From: Bombyx mori
Taxonomy: Eukaryota > Arthropoda > Insecta > Lepidoptera > Bombycidae
Length of the DNA stretch: 64,000 bases
Direction of reading: 5' to 3'
Assembly (NCBI RefSeq): GCF_030269925.1
Contig: NC_085109.1
Location: 4,402,001 to 4,466,000, forward strand
Of the stretch, positions 54,187 through 64,000 are shown piece after piece. The notes below the pieces were generated by a model. That model saw nothing but the letters and a program-made list of their open reading frames with translations. It was not told the origin of the DNA and did not search any database. How positions within the stretch are numbered: the first letter of the stretch is position 1; each line of letters begins with the position of its first letter. The translations under genes were made by a program, and so were the position numbers.

Positions 54187-56100
54187 TTTTTCTATGAATT
54201 AAATTACATCTTTGGATCTTTAAGATTGAATAGAAATACCGATGCAGGTTCTTTTATTACCATTGCAAAACAACGTTTGCCTGATCCGCTGAATATTTCA
54301 AGTTCTTATCGAAATAACGTTGTTAACTTCATGATAATATTGTATAAGTAGTATTTTAGTTTAAATTAGTTAGGCAATAATAAGCAAACGAGATTAAGAA
54401 GAATTTTAACTAACAGAAAGGAAATGCCCGAGGTCAGGGACCGTTCTAATCCTCTTATCGCGCACAAGTGGTCATTTTAAAAGTAATTGAGTATTATACC
54501 GTAGAGTTAGCTTATTACGTGAAAAACTAGATTAGTCTTACAAAAAGTAAGTTTTGGACGATCTCATCCTATTTTGCGGATTTATTGATCATCATAGGAT
54601 TGTTTTGTTCTTTCTAAGATCTTTCGTTTTCGTCTAAAGCTACTAATATCACAGATGAATTAAGACTGAATTTCTAATCTGAAATAAGAAGAGCAGTTTC
54701 AATCTATTCGGTCAAACTGCTGTATAACTTAATGTAACATAGAATATGTATATCTGCATCTCTGCCCGTGGGTGTCATAAAACAAGACTGAGAGTTTCAC
54801 CATATAATGGGCAGTAGCGTTCTCTGAATATCATACCAGTATACTAAGATCACCAAGTCGCGTTTAATGGTAAGATATATTATAGATCCGCACCGGCTGG
54901 TAACATCACCGTACTCATTTCTGCCGTGAAATAGTCGCACGAATTGAATGATGGAAATTAATGGATGGATGAAACACAGCCCTAACAAATCAGACTTAGA
55001 CCTCCGTCTGATCCTTAATGGACTTCTGTAATCATACCACGAGGTAAGTTCTCATCTTGCACAAGAAGAAAAACAAGAAAAATAATAATTTAAATGATGC
55101 GTAAGATAGAACACGAACAAAGCTACAAGAAAATGCCAAATAATTTTATTCGTTCATAAACCCAAGATTAGTATATTTTTATTAAATTGGCGAACAATAA
55201 TATTTAGTATCGGCTGATAGGAATTTTAATGAGTTTAACGTAAGTCAATTTTGATTTAGGTTTACCCTCTCTAAATAATTCAATTTTGGTTTTACCATAA
55301 ACTGGATTAGAAACATTTCATGGTTATAATTGCTTCAATTTGATTGTGGTTTACGGAACAATTATTATTTATTTCGGTATCCTAATAACAGATTTTGGTT
55401 TAATATTAAATTTATAAATAATATCCTTGAGTTCTATTTATTGAAAATCGTCATATGATTTATTTTATTTAATAAGTTGGATCTGTATTGTTATTTCAAC
55501 AGCCGATTTTTTTATCTATATCAATAGTTGTAGAGCTCCAATTTGTCTGCTTACTTTGAAACTGAATAGATTGAAATTATTTTTGAAACATGTGAATTCT
55601 GTTTAATAATGCCTACGCCCTTTACCTATTTCCGAAAATCCCTTTCCAAAACAAATTGGTTCAGCTCGAAAAACCGCAAACAGCAGCGGGTATTATTATT
55701 ATAAGTCGGATATTTCCAAAGTAATTAACGAGTTCTTGGATTTCATTCCCTTTTAAAATATGATGAGCGATATGAAACGCTTTGGTTTTAACGCTTTAAC
55801 AAACAACAATAAGAAATTGAAGACTACTTATTATGGCCCAAAAGCTTTTATACCCAAGGGTAAATAAGATCGTCATCTTTATAATAATAATAAATAATAA
55901 TAAAAATCATTTATTGCCTTTCTCATCACAGAAAGTAAAATGGAATACAAATAAAAGAAAAGAAAAAAAAAAGAGAAAAAGGCAAAAGGAGGTGGCTCAG
56001 CTATTGCTGTTCGAACAGCGCTGATTTTGGGTCACCCCCGTTTCCCCTTGGTTCTTTGCGGGAATGAAGTTTTTAGTTTGGATATTATAGGTGTTTGAAG
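54187..56100. other. AT-rich spacer
   Basis: About 1.9 kb. A few words near 54888-54930 (ccgcaccggctggtaaca, tcatttctgccgtgaaatag) hint at an eroded Bm1. No gene recognised. Confidence 0.4.
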
Positions 56101-56139
56101 CTTCGATCAACAATACAATGTATTGTTTGTTGATCGAAG
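56101..56139. repeat. Near-perfect hairpin, 39 bp
   Basis: cttcgatcaaca at the left is answered by tgttgatcgaag at the right, and the inner part (acaat/attgt) also pairs. Only one base bulges. Confidence 0.85.
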
Positions 56140-56506
56140 GGTTGAAGACACATTATTATACCGAGTAAAAGCGGGTAGTATTATGAAATAATAGACTGAC
56201 AATTCAACTTTACTTACAGTTATTGAGCTGGTTTATTAAAAAAAAAAGTTAGTAGTCGTGTCGTTAATTTATATTTTAATGTTTTTTTAATAATATATTA
56301 TGCTTACGGTAACACACACTTGTAGTCTAGTGAAAGAAATTAATATGTCAGTCAGTAGTGTTCTAAAGTCCAAATAGTTGATTTTATAAGACAGAGCGTG
56401 TGAAGGTCATAATAATTACATTTATTTGAAAATAAAACCTACCAAAGTAGTAAATTTTAAGGAGCGAAATGAATTTAAAAATATTAACGTTCCCATTCAC
56501 ACCGAG

Positions 56507-56551
56507 ACCAAAAATAGACAGCGGTTATGGTAATCGTAGTCTATTTTTGGT
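56507..56551. repeat. Inverted repeat, 13-bp perfect arms
   Basis: accaaaaatagac at 56507-56519 and gtctatttttggt at 56539-56551, with a 19-base loop. It may be the core of a small foldback element. Confidence 0.8.
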
Positions 56552-56648
56552 TTTGGAAACACGTTCAATGTTAGAATGTAATTCCTAGTACATTTTTACA
56601 TACGATAAATGATAGAATAAAATATAGGTGGTAATAGATAGGAAATAC

Positions 56649-57034
56649 TTTTTTTTATTGCTTAGATGGATGGACGAGCTCACAGCCCACCTGTTGTTAA
56701 GTGGTTACTGGAGCCCATAGACATCTACAACGTAAATGCGCCACTCATCTTGAGATATAAGTTCTAAGGTCTCAGTATAGTTATAACGGCTGCCCGACCC
56801 TTCAAACCGAAACGCATTATTGCCTACCACCACCAGTAATTACGCAAATTATAATTTTGCGGGTTTGATTTTTATTACACGATGTTATTCCTTCACCGTG
56901 GAAGTCAATCGTGAACATTTGTCAAGTACGTATTTCATTAGAAAAATTGGTACCCGCCTGCGAGATTCGAACACCGGTACATCGCTAGATACGAATGCAC
57001 CGGACGTCTTATCCTTTAGGCCACGACGACTTCA
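56649..57034 (-). mobile_element. Bm1 SINE, full span with internal deletion
   Basis: The 3' end, middle and tRNA-like head (cgagattcgaacaccggtac, then ggccacgacgacttc) are all present. About 70 bp between acgcattattgc and ctaccaccaccag, corresponding to the gcagaaataggc...cactcaca region, are missing. Confidence 0.93.
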
Positions 57035-57300
57035 AAATCAATATATAAAATGAAGTATCAATAAATTTTCACTTTAGCATTTACAGCGTTAAATAAATTA
57101 ATTCGAACTAAACATTAATTATTAAAGACATGCTTAATTTTCTTTTTTAACTATTGTTTAAAACTTCCCAAGGGACATCTAAAATTAAAACAAGGCATAA
57201 TATAATTAAAATTATCCATCAAATAATTTTGAAAGTTTTTATCACGAGATTAAATTAAAATAGGAATAGCCGAGTAATTTTTCTGCTTCCCTCTATAAAT

Positions 57301-57546
57301 TTACTAGTGGTAGGACCTCTTGTGAGTCCGCACGGGTAGGTACCACCACCCCACCTATTTCTACCGTGAAGCAGTAATGCGTGTCGGTTTGGAGGGTGGG
57401 GCAGCCGTTGTAACTATACTGAGACCTTAGAACTTACATCTCAAGGTGTATGGCGCATTTACGTTGTAGATGTCTATGGGTTCCAGTAACCGCTTAACAC
57501 CAGGTGGGCTGTGAGCTCGTCCACATATCTAGGCAATAAAAAAAAA
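57301..57546 (+). mobile_element. Bm1 SINE, 3' half
   Basis: Starts at ttactagtggtaggacctct and ends aggcaataaaaaaaa. Standard break point. Confidence 0.94.
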
Positions 57547-57623
57547 TGTAACAACGCATATATGACTCACTCCATTAAAATTTTCCTATGAACATACCGT
57601 CAACGTCGTCTTTTATGTTATAA

Positions 57624-58034
57624 TTATAACTAGAGGTCCCGCAGTAGTCGAGATTCGACTATAATTAATTGGAATTGTAAGTTTGTACACTATTATGATT
57701 GTATTTTATACTTCTATAATCACAAATTTCACCAAGACTACACTATAAAAAATATTAACAAAGACAAACAATATTTAGTCTCAATTTGACAACAGACGTC
57801 AAGAACCAAAGTTTGACAATAAATAGTATGCATGCGTGTTGCGTCAAATACATGGTATGTAGTGTGTGTAATGTTTTCTTTATTGATTAAATTTATGTTT
57901 TATGCTTTATTTAAAAAAAAATTAGCATTGTGAACTTCTTCTGTATTCTCTATAAGTGTGGAAAATTTCATACTCCTCCGTCCGCGCAATTTTCGTAAAA
58001 TGGGATGCAAAGTTTTTGCTTCACGTATTAATAA
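57624..58034. repeat. Dispersed unclassified repeat, copy B
   Basis: Same unit as 49742-50206 but without the small internal duplication. It starts ataactagaggtcccgcagt and ends tttgcttcacgtattaata. Same orientation as copy A. Confidence 0.8.
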
Positions 58035-58645
58035 TCTAATACTAAGTAAGTAATACGAGTCCGCGTTAATTAAAAAGACCAGGAATCTACTTCTCGTTAC
58101 CTTAACATGTATTATAACGGAACCTCTAGGGATTGGAGAAAAACAATGAAAGTAAATTAGATGTTCCTTCGGAAGATAAATTGTTATGAAAAATGGAAGA
58201 TAAACTGACATAAATTCTATAGAGACCAGAAATTTATGATTATTTATTTTTGAAGTGGGATATTTATAATTCCTCATTGTTAAATACATACAAACCAATT
58301 TTGTTTCGGTGTAAATTAGTAAAGATTTTTTTTTTCGCTTCTTAAATTTTTCAAACACTGCCAGGAAATCTGTACTAAGATTGGAAATGTGAATATTTGT
58401 GTGTTTTTGAATGCTGAAACTTCGCATTAATATAACTTGGATTTACACATAGGATACTTTTTCTGGGGACAAATAGTTCTCTCATAGATCGAGCAACGTC
58501 AGGTATTACTACTAAAATAAATACGATAGTATGTTTGCTTGTTCGTGATTTTACGAACCAATGTATCTATCTGCAAATCACCTACACAAGCAATGCTTTT
58601 CCGGGCAAACATTTTTCGTACTTTCTATCGTAGAAGCAGCTTCGA
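58035..58645. other. Spacer
   Basis: AT-rich; no feature recognised. Confidence 0.5.
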
Positions 58646-58758
58646 AAGGCAGCGGCTTGGCTCTGCCCCTGGCATTGCTGAAGTCCATGGGCGACGGTAA
58701 CCACTCACCATCAGGTGGGCCGTATGCTCGTCTGCCTACAAGGACAATAAAAAAAAAA
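58646..58758 (+). mobile_element. CR1-type LINE, 3' tail fragment
   Basis: The only plus-strand copy of the tail family: aggcagcggcttggctctgc, then catgggcgacggtaaccact, ending caaggacaataaaaaaaaaa. Confidence 0.8.
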
Positions 58759-59440
58759 GTAGACAATTACAATTTTACCGCGCGTGAAAACGCAAGACAC
58801 ATTATTATAGTGTAGTATAAAACGCAATAATTTAAATTTATCCAAATTACGCTTTATCATTTTTATGGTGCGAGTAATTAATATCACTCGTTCGTCATCT
58901 GCGTTCGAAATTGGTATCAAGTTTCTAATGCGCGTTCAGACTAGAATTTTTATCATTGTCAAATTAATTTTATTGTCGTTGAAGGGCAAATAAGGATCAG
59001 GCAGCTATCGGAGCCAAACGCATCGAGACCGCCACTATTCAGCTGTTTACAAGGTTGTGGATGGTAATTTCAAATGCATTGGAGCAACCGTCTTACCCTA
59101 AAAACCGATCGAATGATTGCTTTGCTGCAAATGCATAGATAGTACTACATACCAGGTACTACAAAATACCCCGTAAAAAATGTAATTAATTATCAAAGCC
59201 AAAAATTTTGTCAACCCTAGTAAGCTGTTATGTCAGTCAATTATTTAACAGAAAGGCCTACGTAGGTAGGTAGGTACCTATTTTTTTTTTGTCGTTCCGC
59301 GAATTAGGTGGAAATGTAAGTACATTCTGCGTAGTTTACTTTTTAATTTTACTGAAATAGGGTTTGCACATCAGTGAAAATAATATTTAATTTTTTAATT
59401 TTTTTGAGGTATGTTATACAGTGTTACTACGGTTCTTAAT
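58759..59440. other. Spacer
   Basis: AT-rich; no feature recognised. Confidence 0.5.
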
Positions 59441-59684
59441 TTTTATTTTTTATTGCCTAGATGTGTGGACGATCTCACAGCCCACCTGGTGTTAAGTGGT
59501 TACTGGAACCCATAGACATCTACAACGTAAATGCGCCACACACCTTGAGATATAAGTTCTAAGGTCTCAGTATAGTTACAACGGCTACCCCACCCTTCAA
59601 ACCGAAACGCATTACTGCTTCACGGCAGAGATAGGCGGGGCGGTGGTACCTATCCGTGCGGACTCACAAGAGGTCCTACCACCT
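59441..59684 (-). mobile_element. Bm1 SINE, 3' half
   Basis: Near-consensus from ttttattgcctagatgtgtg to ggtcctaccacc. Standard break point. Confidence 0.95.
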
Positions 59685-59753
59685 TTTAAATTGTGTTAAT
59701 ATTGTGAATGGACTCGTTATAAGGCCCCATTTAACCACCTTTCGGCTTTACGG

Positions 59754-59795
59754 GTAGTTTTGTAACACCCTGTATACAGAGTGTTACAAAACTAC
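59754..59795. repeat. Perfect inverted repeat with 15-bp arms
   Basis: gtagttttgtaacac at 59754-59768 is the exact complement of 59781-59795. The centre ctgtatacag is itself a palindrome, so the whole 42 bp forms one almost unbroken hairpin. It resembles two transposon ends joined head to head. Confidence 0.88.
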
Positions 59796-59799
59796 GGCT

Positions 59800-60734
59800 C
59801 GTAAGACCTCTTCTTATTAGTCTTGGGCATATATCAAAAAGCTCATCTCTACTTCAATAAACAAAATGAGACGCTCACAAACAAGCTTTTAACGTTTCAA
59901 CGATTCTCGCCTGTGCCAAGGGAAAATAGTCCTTAAGTTGATTTACGTATTTAAGTGAAACGAGGTGACAAGAAAATAGGGTCGAATGCGTCGTACATTA
60001 AAAGGATCACGTACTTTATGGCTTTTATTGTAATGGGGCGACGTGACGCGAGTGCGAAACACAGATTCAATAATCGAGCCCGCCTTCAATAATGTTTGGC
60101 GTATAATTAATTTCATTATTCGCAGACATGCATGTGTGTGTGCATGTGTGTGTTTGTGCAATACATACCGTCTGTATTCAATAAAATAATGTTGTGACAG
60201 ATATTGGTTTTGTTGTGATAGTGTTACTATCCATTTATTCATTTAATCGTCTTTTTATTTAATACCGTGACTAAACAAGCGTTAGTCCATTTTGTTGATT
60301 CGATTAGGTTCAATGTTAATTATGATTGGTGTGCATGTTATCTCTCTCTCTCTTTCTCTATCTCTCTATTTCTATCTCTTATAAACTACAAGTACTAAAA
60401 CTAACAATTTGGAGAGTGAATATAGGAACTAAGGTACAAAAATAAGATGGCGATGAAAGAGAACGAAGCAATAGTTCAATACTTGTAGAAGCCACGCACA
60501 CCCACAAAAACATTCTTATTAATAACATAGACAGATTATCATGATAAGCATTACCGCTTATCATTAATATGCAATATATAAATATCTTCCGTTTTCTAAA
60601 GCAATGTTACTTCAAATACCATTCTGTAACCAATTATGCTATAAATTATGCCAATTAGCCATAAATCAGCCAATATCTAAAGATACAGATCATAATAGTA
60701 GAGATAAATACCGTTAAATTTTAAAAACAACCAT
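59800..60734. other. Spacer with CT-rich microsatellite
   Basis: AT-rich. Contains a (tg)n run near 60127-60157 and a tctctctct/tctat array at about 60340-60379. No gene recognised. Confidence 0.5.
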
Positions 60735-60955
60735 TACATTGGAATAGCAAATATATTTAAAGATCATTTTAAAGTAATTTCTCCATTAAAGACAGCATCA
60801 TTGAGGAATGGTGCTGAGTTCTGTCAGTCAGGTTTGCCAGTTCATTTTACATGTAAAGAAATAAAAACTGTGATAAATGGTATGAAAAGAGGCAAGTCTC
60901 CTGGTAATGATGGACTCAGCATCGAGCATCTCCAGAATTCTGGTGGTCACCTGCC
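60735..60955 (+). pseudogene. Host LINE (CR1/Rex-like) ORF2, left piece
   Basis: Open on the plus strand: GIANIFKDHFKVISPL, then LPVHFTCKEIKTVINGMKRG and KSPGNDGLSIEHLQNSGGHL. This is the region just before the RT core (K..SPG.DG). The frame is cut at 60955 by the opposite-strand LINE at 60956-61584 and resumes at about 61585. Confidence 0.75.
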
Positions 60956-61584
60956 ATTTTTTTTTTATTATTTTTATTTACTAAGAGGCAAACGAGCAAG
61001 ACGGGTCACTTGATGGTAAGTGATTCACCGCCGCCCACGGTCACCAGCGTTTACGTCAGTGCGTTGCCTACCCTTCAGATAAGAATATGCTCTTTTCTTG
61101 AATAACCCAATGTCGCAGTTGTTGGGGAAGACCGCTGATGGCAACGAATTCCAGAGATTTACTGTGCGTGGCAGAAAACTGTTTTTAAAACGCATTGTAG
61201 TGGAACGCCAACCATCCAGATGGTGCGGATGATAGTTCCGGCGAGACGATCGGTTGCGAAAATCAGCGGCTTCTATTAAATTGAACAACTCCTCGGAACA
61301 CTCCCTATTGTAAATTCTGTAAAGTATGCATAGGGAAGATAGATCCCTACGCAGTGCCAATGGATCTAGCCGATCGGCAAGTTCAGGATCGTCGACAATC
61401 CGAGATGCCCTACGTTGGATTCGGTCAAATGGAGATAGCTGATAACCCGGAGCCCCGGCCCAAAGGTGGCAACAATACTCCATGTGAGGCCGCACCTGCG
61501 CCTTATACAGCTTAAGGCGGTGACCCGGCTTGAAGTACTGTTTGGCCCTGTTGAGTACTCCGAGTTTTTTGGAGGCCAGTTGTA
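60956..61584 (-). mobile_element. CR1-type LINE, 5'-truncated, inserted into another LINE
   Basis: The oligo-T at 60958 marks its 3' end. The minus strand encodes an ORF2 C-terminus of about 180 residues, open from the junction to 61025. Visible are [77 protein letters not shown] and [20 protein letters not shown]. The reading frame is well preserved, so the insertion is not very old. No RT core. Confidence 0.88.
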
Positions 61585-61993
61585 CCTATTGTAAAAAACA
61601 GGACAGGAGACATAGCGGACAAGGGAAATTATAGACCAATTTTACTGGCAACCGTCATAGCCAAGGTGTTTGACAGCGTGCTTGACTCGCATCTCAGTGG
61701 ATACACTAAACTACATGATACACAGTTTGGATTTTGTGCTGGGCTATCTACTGAGAGTGCCATTTTTGTACTGAAGTATGCTGTTAAATACTACACTGAC
61801 AGGAAAACACCAGTGTATGCCTGTTTCCTGGACCTATCAAAATCCTTTGACCTTGTTTCCTATAATATCTTGTGAGAAAAGCTACTGGGAGAGGGTGTAC
61901 CTCTTTCATTAGTAAATATATTATCTCTGTGGTATGAGAAGTAGAGGAGCTTTGTAAGGCGGTCCAATGTACTGTCGGACCTACCCTCTTCAA
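61585..61993 (+). pseudogene. Host LINE (CR1/Rex-like) ORF2, RT core
   Basis: Plus-strand words [79 protein letters not shown]. This is the finger and palm start of a reverse transcriptase, with the first catalytic Asp in FLDLSKSFD. A stop at 61873-61875 and a following deletion end it. It continues the frame left at 60955, with about 20-25 codons of the family missing at the junction. Confidence 0.8.
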
Positions 61994-62004
61994 GGCTTAC
62001 TGCC

Positions 62005-62393
62005 AAACCTTTGCCACAAGCGGTCTTCGGGCTACTCATACAATATATAATGCTTTCAGGGCGTTGTTGAGGCTCCCACCTTATTGTAGTGGCATGTTCG
62101 CCGATGCGCACACGGATGACTACTTCGCGATAATGCGCAAAAAGGTGGCATCCATTACGCGTAGAGTAGGAGGAAGCACCAACAACGTCTTGAGGGTACT
62201 AGCTGAAAGACTGGATGGCCCGACCCTGGGTAGGTTCATCAAGTTGCATGTTCTACATGCTACTTGATGGGGCTGCCAGGGACGGAGTTGATTGATTTAT
62301 TTAAATACTAACATAGTTCGTAAGTTCTTTGTAATACTAACACAATATGAGACTAATGTCTTAAAATAAAAGTTTATTTTTTTATTTTTTTTA
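62005..62393 (+). pseudogene. Host LINE (CR1/Rex-like) C-terminus and 3' end
   Basis: YNAFRALLRLPPYCSGMFAD, DDYFAIMRKKVASITRRVGG, RVLAERLDGPTLGRFIKLHV: the C-terminal end of the same ORF2 family, then a stop and a 3' region ending with aaaataaaagttt and T/A-rich sequence. The large internal part, including the catalytic DD motif, is deleted between 61993 and 62005. Confidence 0.65.
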
Positions 62394-62782
62394 TTTGTTA
62401 CTTTTCAATTTGGATTCCTCTATTCAAATTATCAAGAATCTTTATCGACAATTGGGATGTTGATGGATCGAATTGGTGTACTGACGATATTTCAACAATT
62501 ATTCATATAAGTAAAACAAATTTACATAATTTCTTAAAATAGCGTTATCTGTGCACGAAATTTCGTACTTCGTCTTTCGTCGTCACTTCTGTTACAGAAA
62601 ATGCTCCCTGGAATCGCTTCGTTCAAAAATAGTCTCTTATTTATTATTTAACTCCCGCTCCCAAGAATTAAGTAGGTAACGCACGCCGCAGCACTCAATG
62701 TTTCGTGTAGTAGAATAAAAAAATAATTACTTTCTTATCAACAATTTCATATCATTATCATCAGACTAATTAAAATGTATAT
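62394..62782. other. Spacer
   Basis: AT-rich; no feature recognised. Confidence 0.5.
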
Positions 62783-63025
62783 ATTTTTTTTATTGCTTAG
62801 ATGGGTGGATGAGCTCACAGCCCACCTGGTAAAGTGATTACTGGAGCCCATAGACATCTACGAAGTAATTGCGCCACCCACCTTGAGATATCAGTTCTAA
62901 GGTCTCAGTATAGTTACAACGGCTGCCCCAGTCTTCAAACCGAAACGCATTACTGCTTCACGGCAGAAATAGCCGGGGCGGTGGTACCTACCCGCGCGGA
63001 CTCACAAGCAGTCCTACCACCAGTA
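62783..63025 (-). mobile_element. Bm1 SINE, 3' half
   Basis: Near-consensus from ttttttattgcttagatggg to gtcctaccaccagtaaaaaa. Standard break point. Confidence 0.95.
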
Positions 63026-63091
63026 AAAAAATTACCAATAATTGCTTACCGTACACAACAAATAATAGAATATAGATTACATCCACATACA

Positions 63092-63140
63092 TTACCGGTG
63101 GTAGGGTATCTTGTGAGTCCGCACGGGTAGGTACCCCCAT
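63092..63140 (+). repeat. Bm1 fragment, about 50 bp
   Basis: accggtggtagggtatcttg and gagtccgcacgggtaggtac: the first 50 bp of the short Bm1 unit, starting at the usual break point but lacking the rest. It faces the copy at 62783. Confidence 0.75.
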
Positions 63141-64000
63141 CCGTATTTACGTTATTAAGATGAATATGGGCCTTATTATTATATAAATAAGGTATTATTA
63201 CCCTATTAGGTAAACCCTTAACAGAAGATGCGCTATGAGCTCCTTCACCTTTGTAAGTAATTAAAAAAAAGGTAGATGAAACATAAATACAGCATGGCCT
63301 GTGATCTTTATGTTTATCTATTTCCTTAGATTTCGGTCATCGAATCTAATCTGTAAGTTATTTTAGACGGCTTAAATGACATTTCTCTCTGCGTTTGATC
63401 ACTAATTTCAATTTTAGTTTTTGCCTCATAGAACTAACTTCTAGATGTGATCGTCACAATTATTAAGTTTTGGTAGGTAATAGATAGGAATAGGAATTTG
63501 GTAGGTTACATAGTATTTATTTTCTAATTATATCCCTTTAAAGTAAGGTTAATATATTATATAACCATCAGATATGATATGGTTGTACCTCTGGTATTAC
63601 GTGTGTCTACGAGCAATACCTATCAGCAAATGGAAAATGCAAAATAAGCGATAATTTAAATGCTTTAAAGTTGACACCCTCAATAAAAAAGAAAGATACA
63701 AGCTTAGTTTCGCTCATGACCTGAACTAATACACTTAAGAAATGAATCCAGCTCACGTGCTCTCCTTTTTTTTTTAAATGTGTTTTATATTCTAGATTTT
63801 AGCTTGTTTAACCACCTTAGGTACTGCTTTAATGAAACACGCATCCTCCATTTCTATCTTGAGATACAACCACTTTGAGTTTCAATTAGTGATGATATAA
63901 AAGGATCGTGTTATTATTTCTCATTCATATTACAATTATTTTCGGAATTGACATTTCTATGTTTACCATTATATATGGGCTTTCAAATAAAACTTTTAGA
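63141..64000. other. AT-rich spacer to the window end
   Basis: No gene or repeat recognised. Confidence 0.5.

Overview
This is insect DNA, almost certainly from a silkworm (Bombyx mori or a very close relative). The main reason is the very dense coverage by one SINE that I recognise as Bm1: more than twenty copies or pieces, on both strands. Around it lie other typical lepidopteran repeats: Jockey-, CR1-, R1- and RTE-like LINEs, a BEL/Pao LTR retrotransposon, a DD37D mariner and non-autonomous inverted-repeat elements. Outside the transposons the DNA is AT-rich, and no conserved host protein is obvious.

Layout. 1-3.1 kb: Bm1, two CR1-type LINE tails, a 5'-truncated Jockey LINE, and an RTE tail with a 16-bp target duplication. 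3.4-7.0 kb: the only fairly convincing host gene model, a minus-strand three-exon gene for a small secreted Thr/Ser-rich protein. A complete 1,304-bp DD37D mariner (coding broken) sits in its second intron. 7-17.3 kb: AT-rich spacer with two copies of a palindrome-ended repeat, a full Bm1, a decayed R1-type LINE, and a miniature inverted-repeat element split by a Bm1. 17.3-24.6 kb: a 7.3-kb BEL/Pao element on the minus strand with two identical 1,056-bp LTRs, a 5-bp target duplication, a tRNA-Tyr-type primer site and a polypurine tract, but a disrupted gag-pol. 26.2-38.3 kb: three plus-strand Jockey-clade LINE insertions, namely a 5'-truncated copy of a divergent subfamily, a full-length copy with a 4-bp frameshift in ORF2, and a full-length copy with both ORFs intact. 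38.3-48.4 kb: Bm1 copies, LINE tails, an inverted-repeat element with Harbinger-like TAA flanks holding a nested full-length Bm1, and a dead mariner fragment. 49-64 kb: CR1 LINE tails, a pair of a dispersed unclassified repeat, a LINE interrupted by a second LINE in the opposite orientation, several hairpins, and more Bm1.

The genes do not form a pathway. The coding sequence is nearly all mobile-element protein: nucleic-acid-binding gag-like proteins, endonuclease, reverse transcriptase, RNase H, integrase and transposase. Only the Jockey copy at 33.1-38.2 kb looks competent. It is a potential source of activity for its relatives here; lepidopteran SINEs depend on some LINE partner, but nothing here shows which. 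I found no rRNA, tRNA, CRISPR or bacterial-type system, and nothing that I can honestly call a new multi-gene system. The items most worth a second look are the secreted-protein gene model, the identical-LTR but broken BEL element, the intact Jockey with a replaced 5' end, the fixed break point shared by the short Bm1 copies, and the two inverted-repeat elements carrying nested SINEs.
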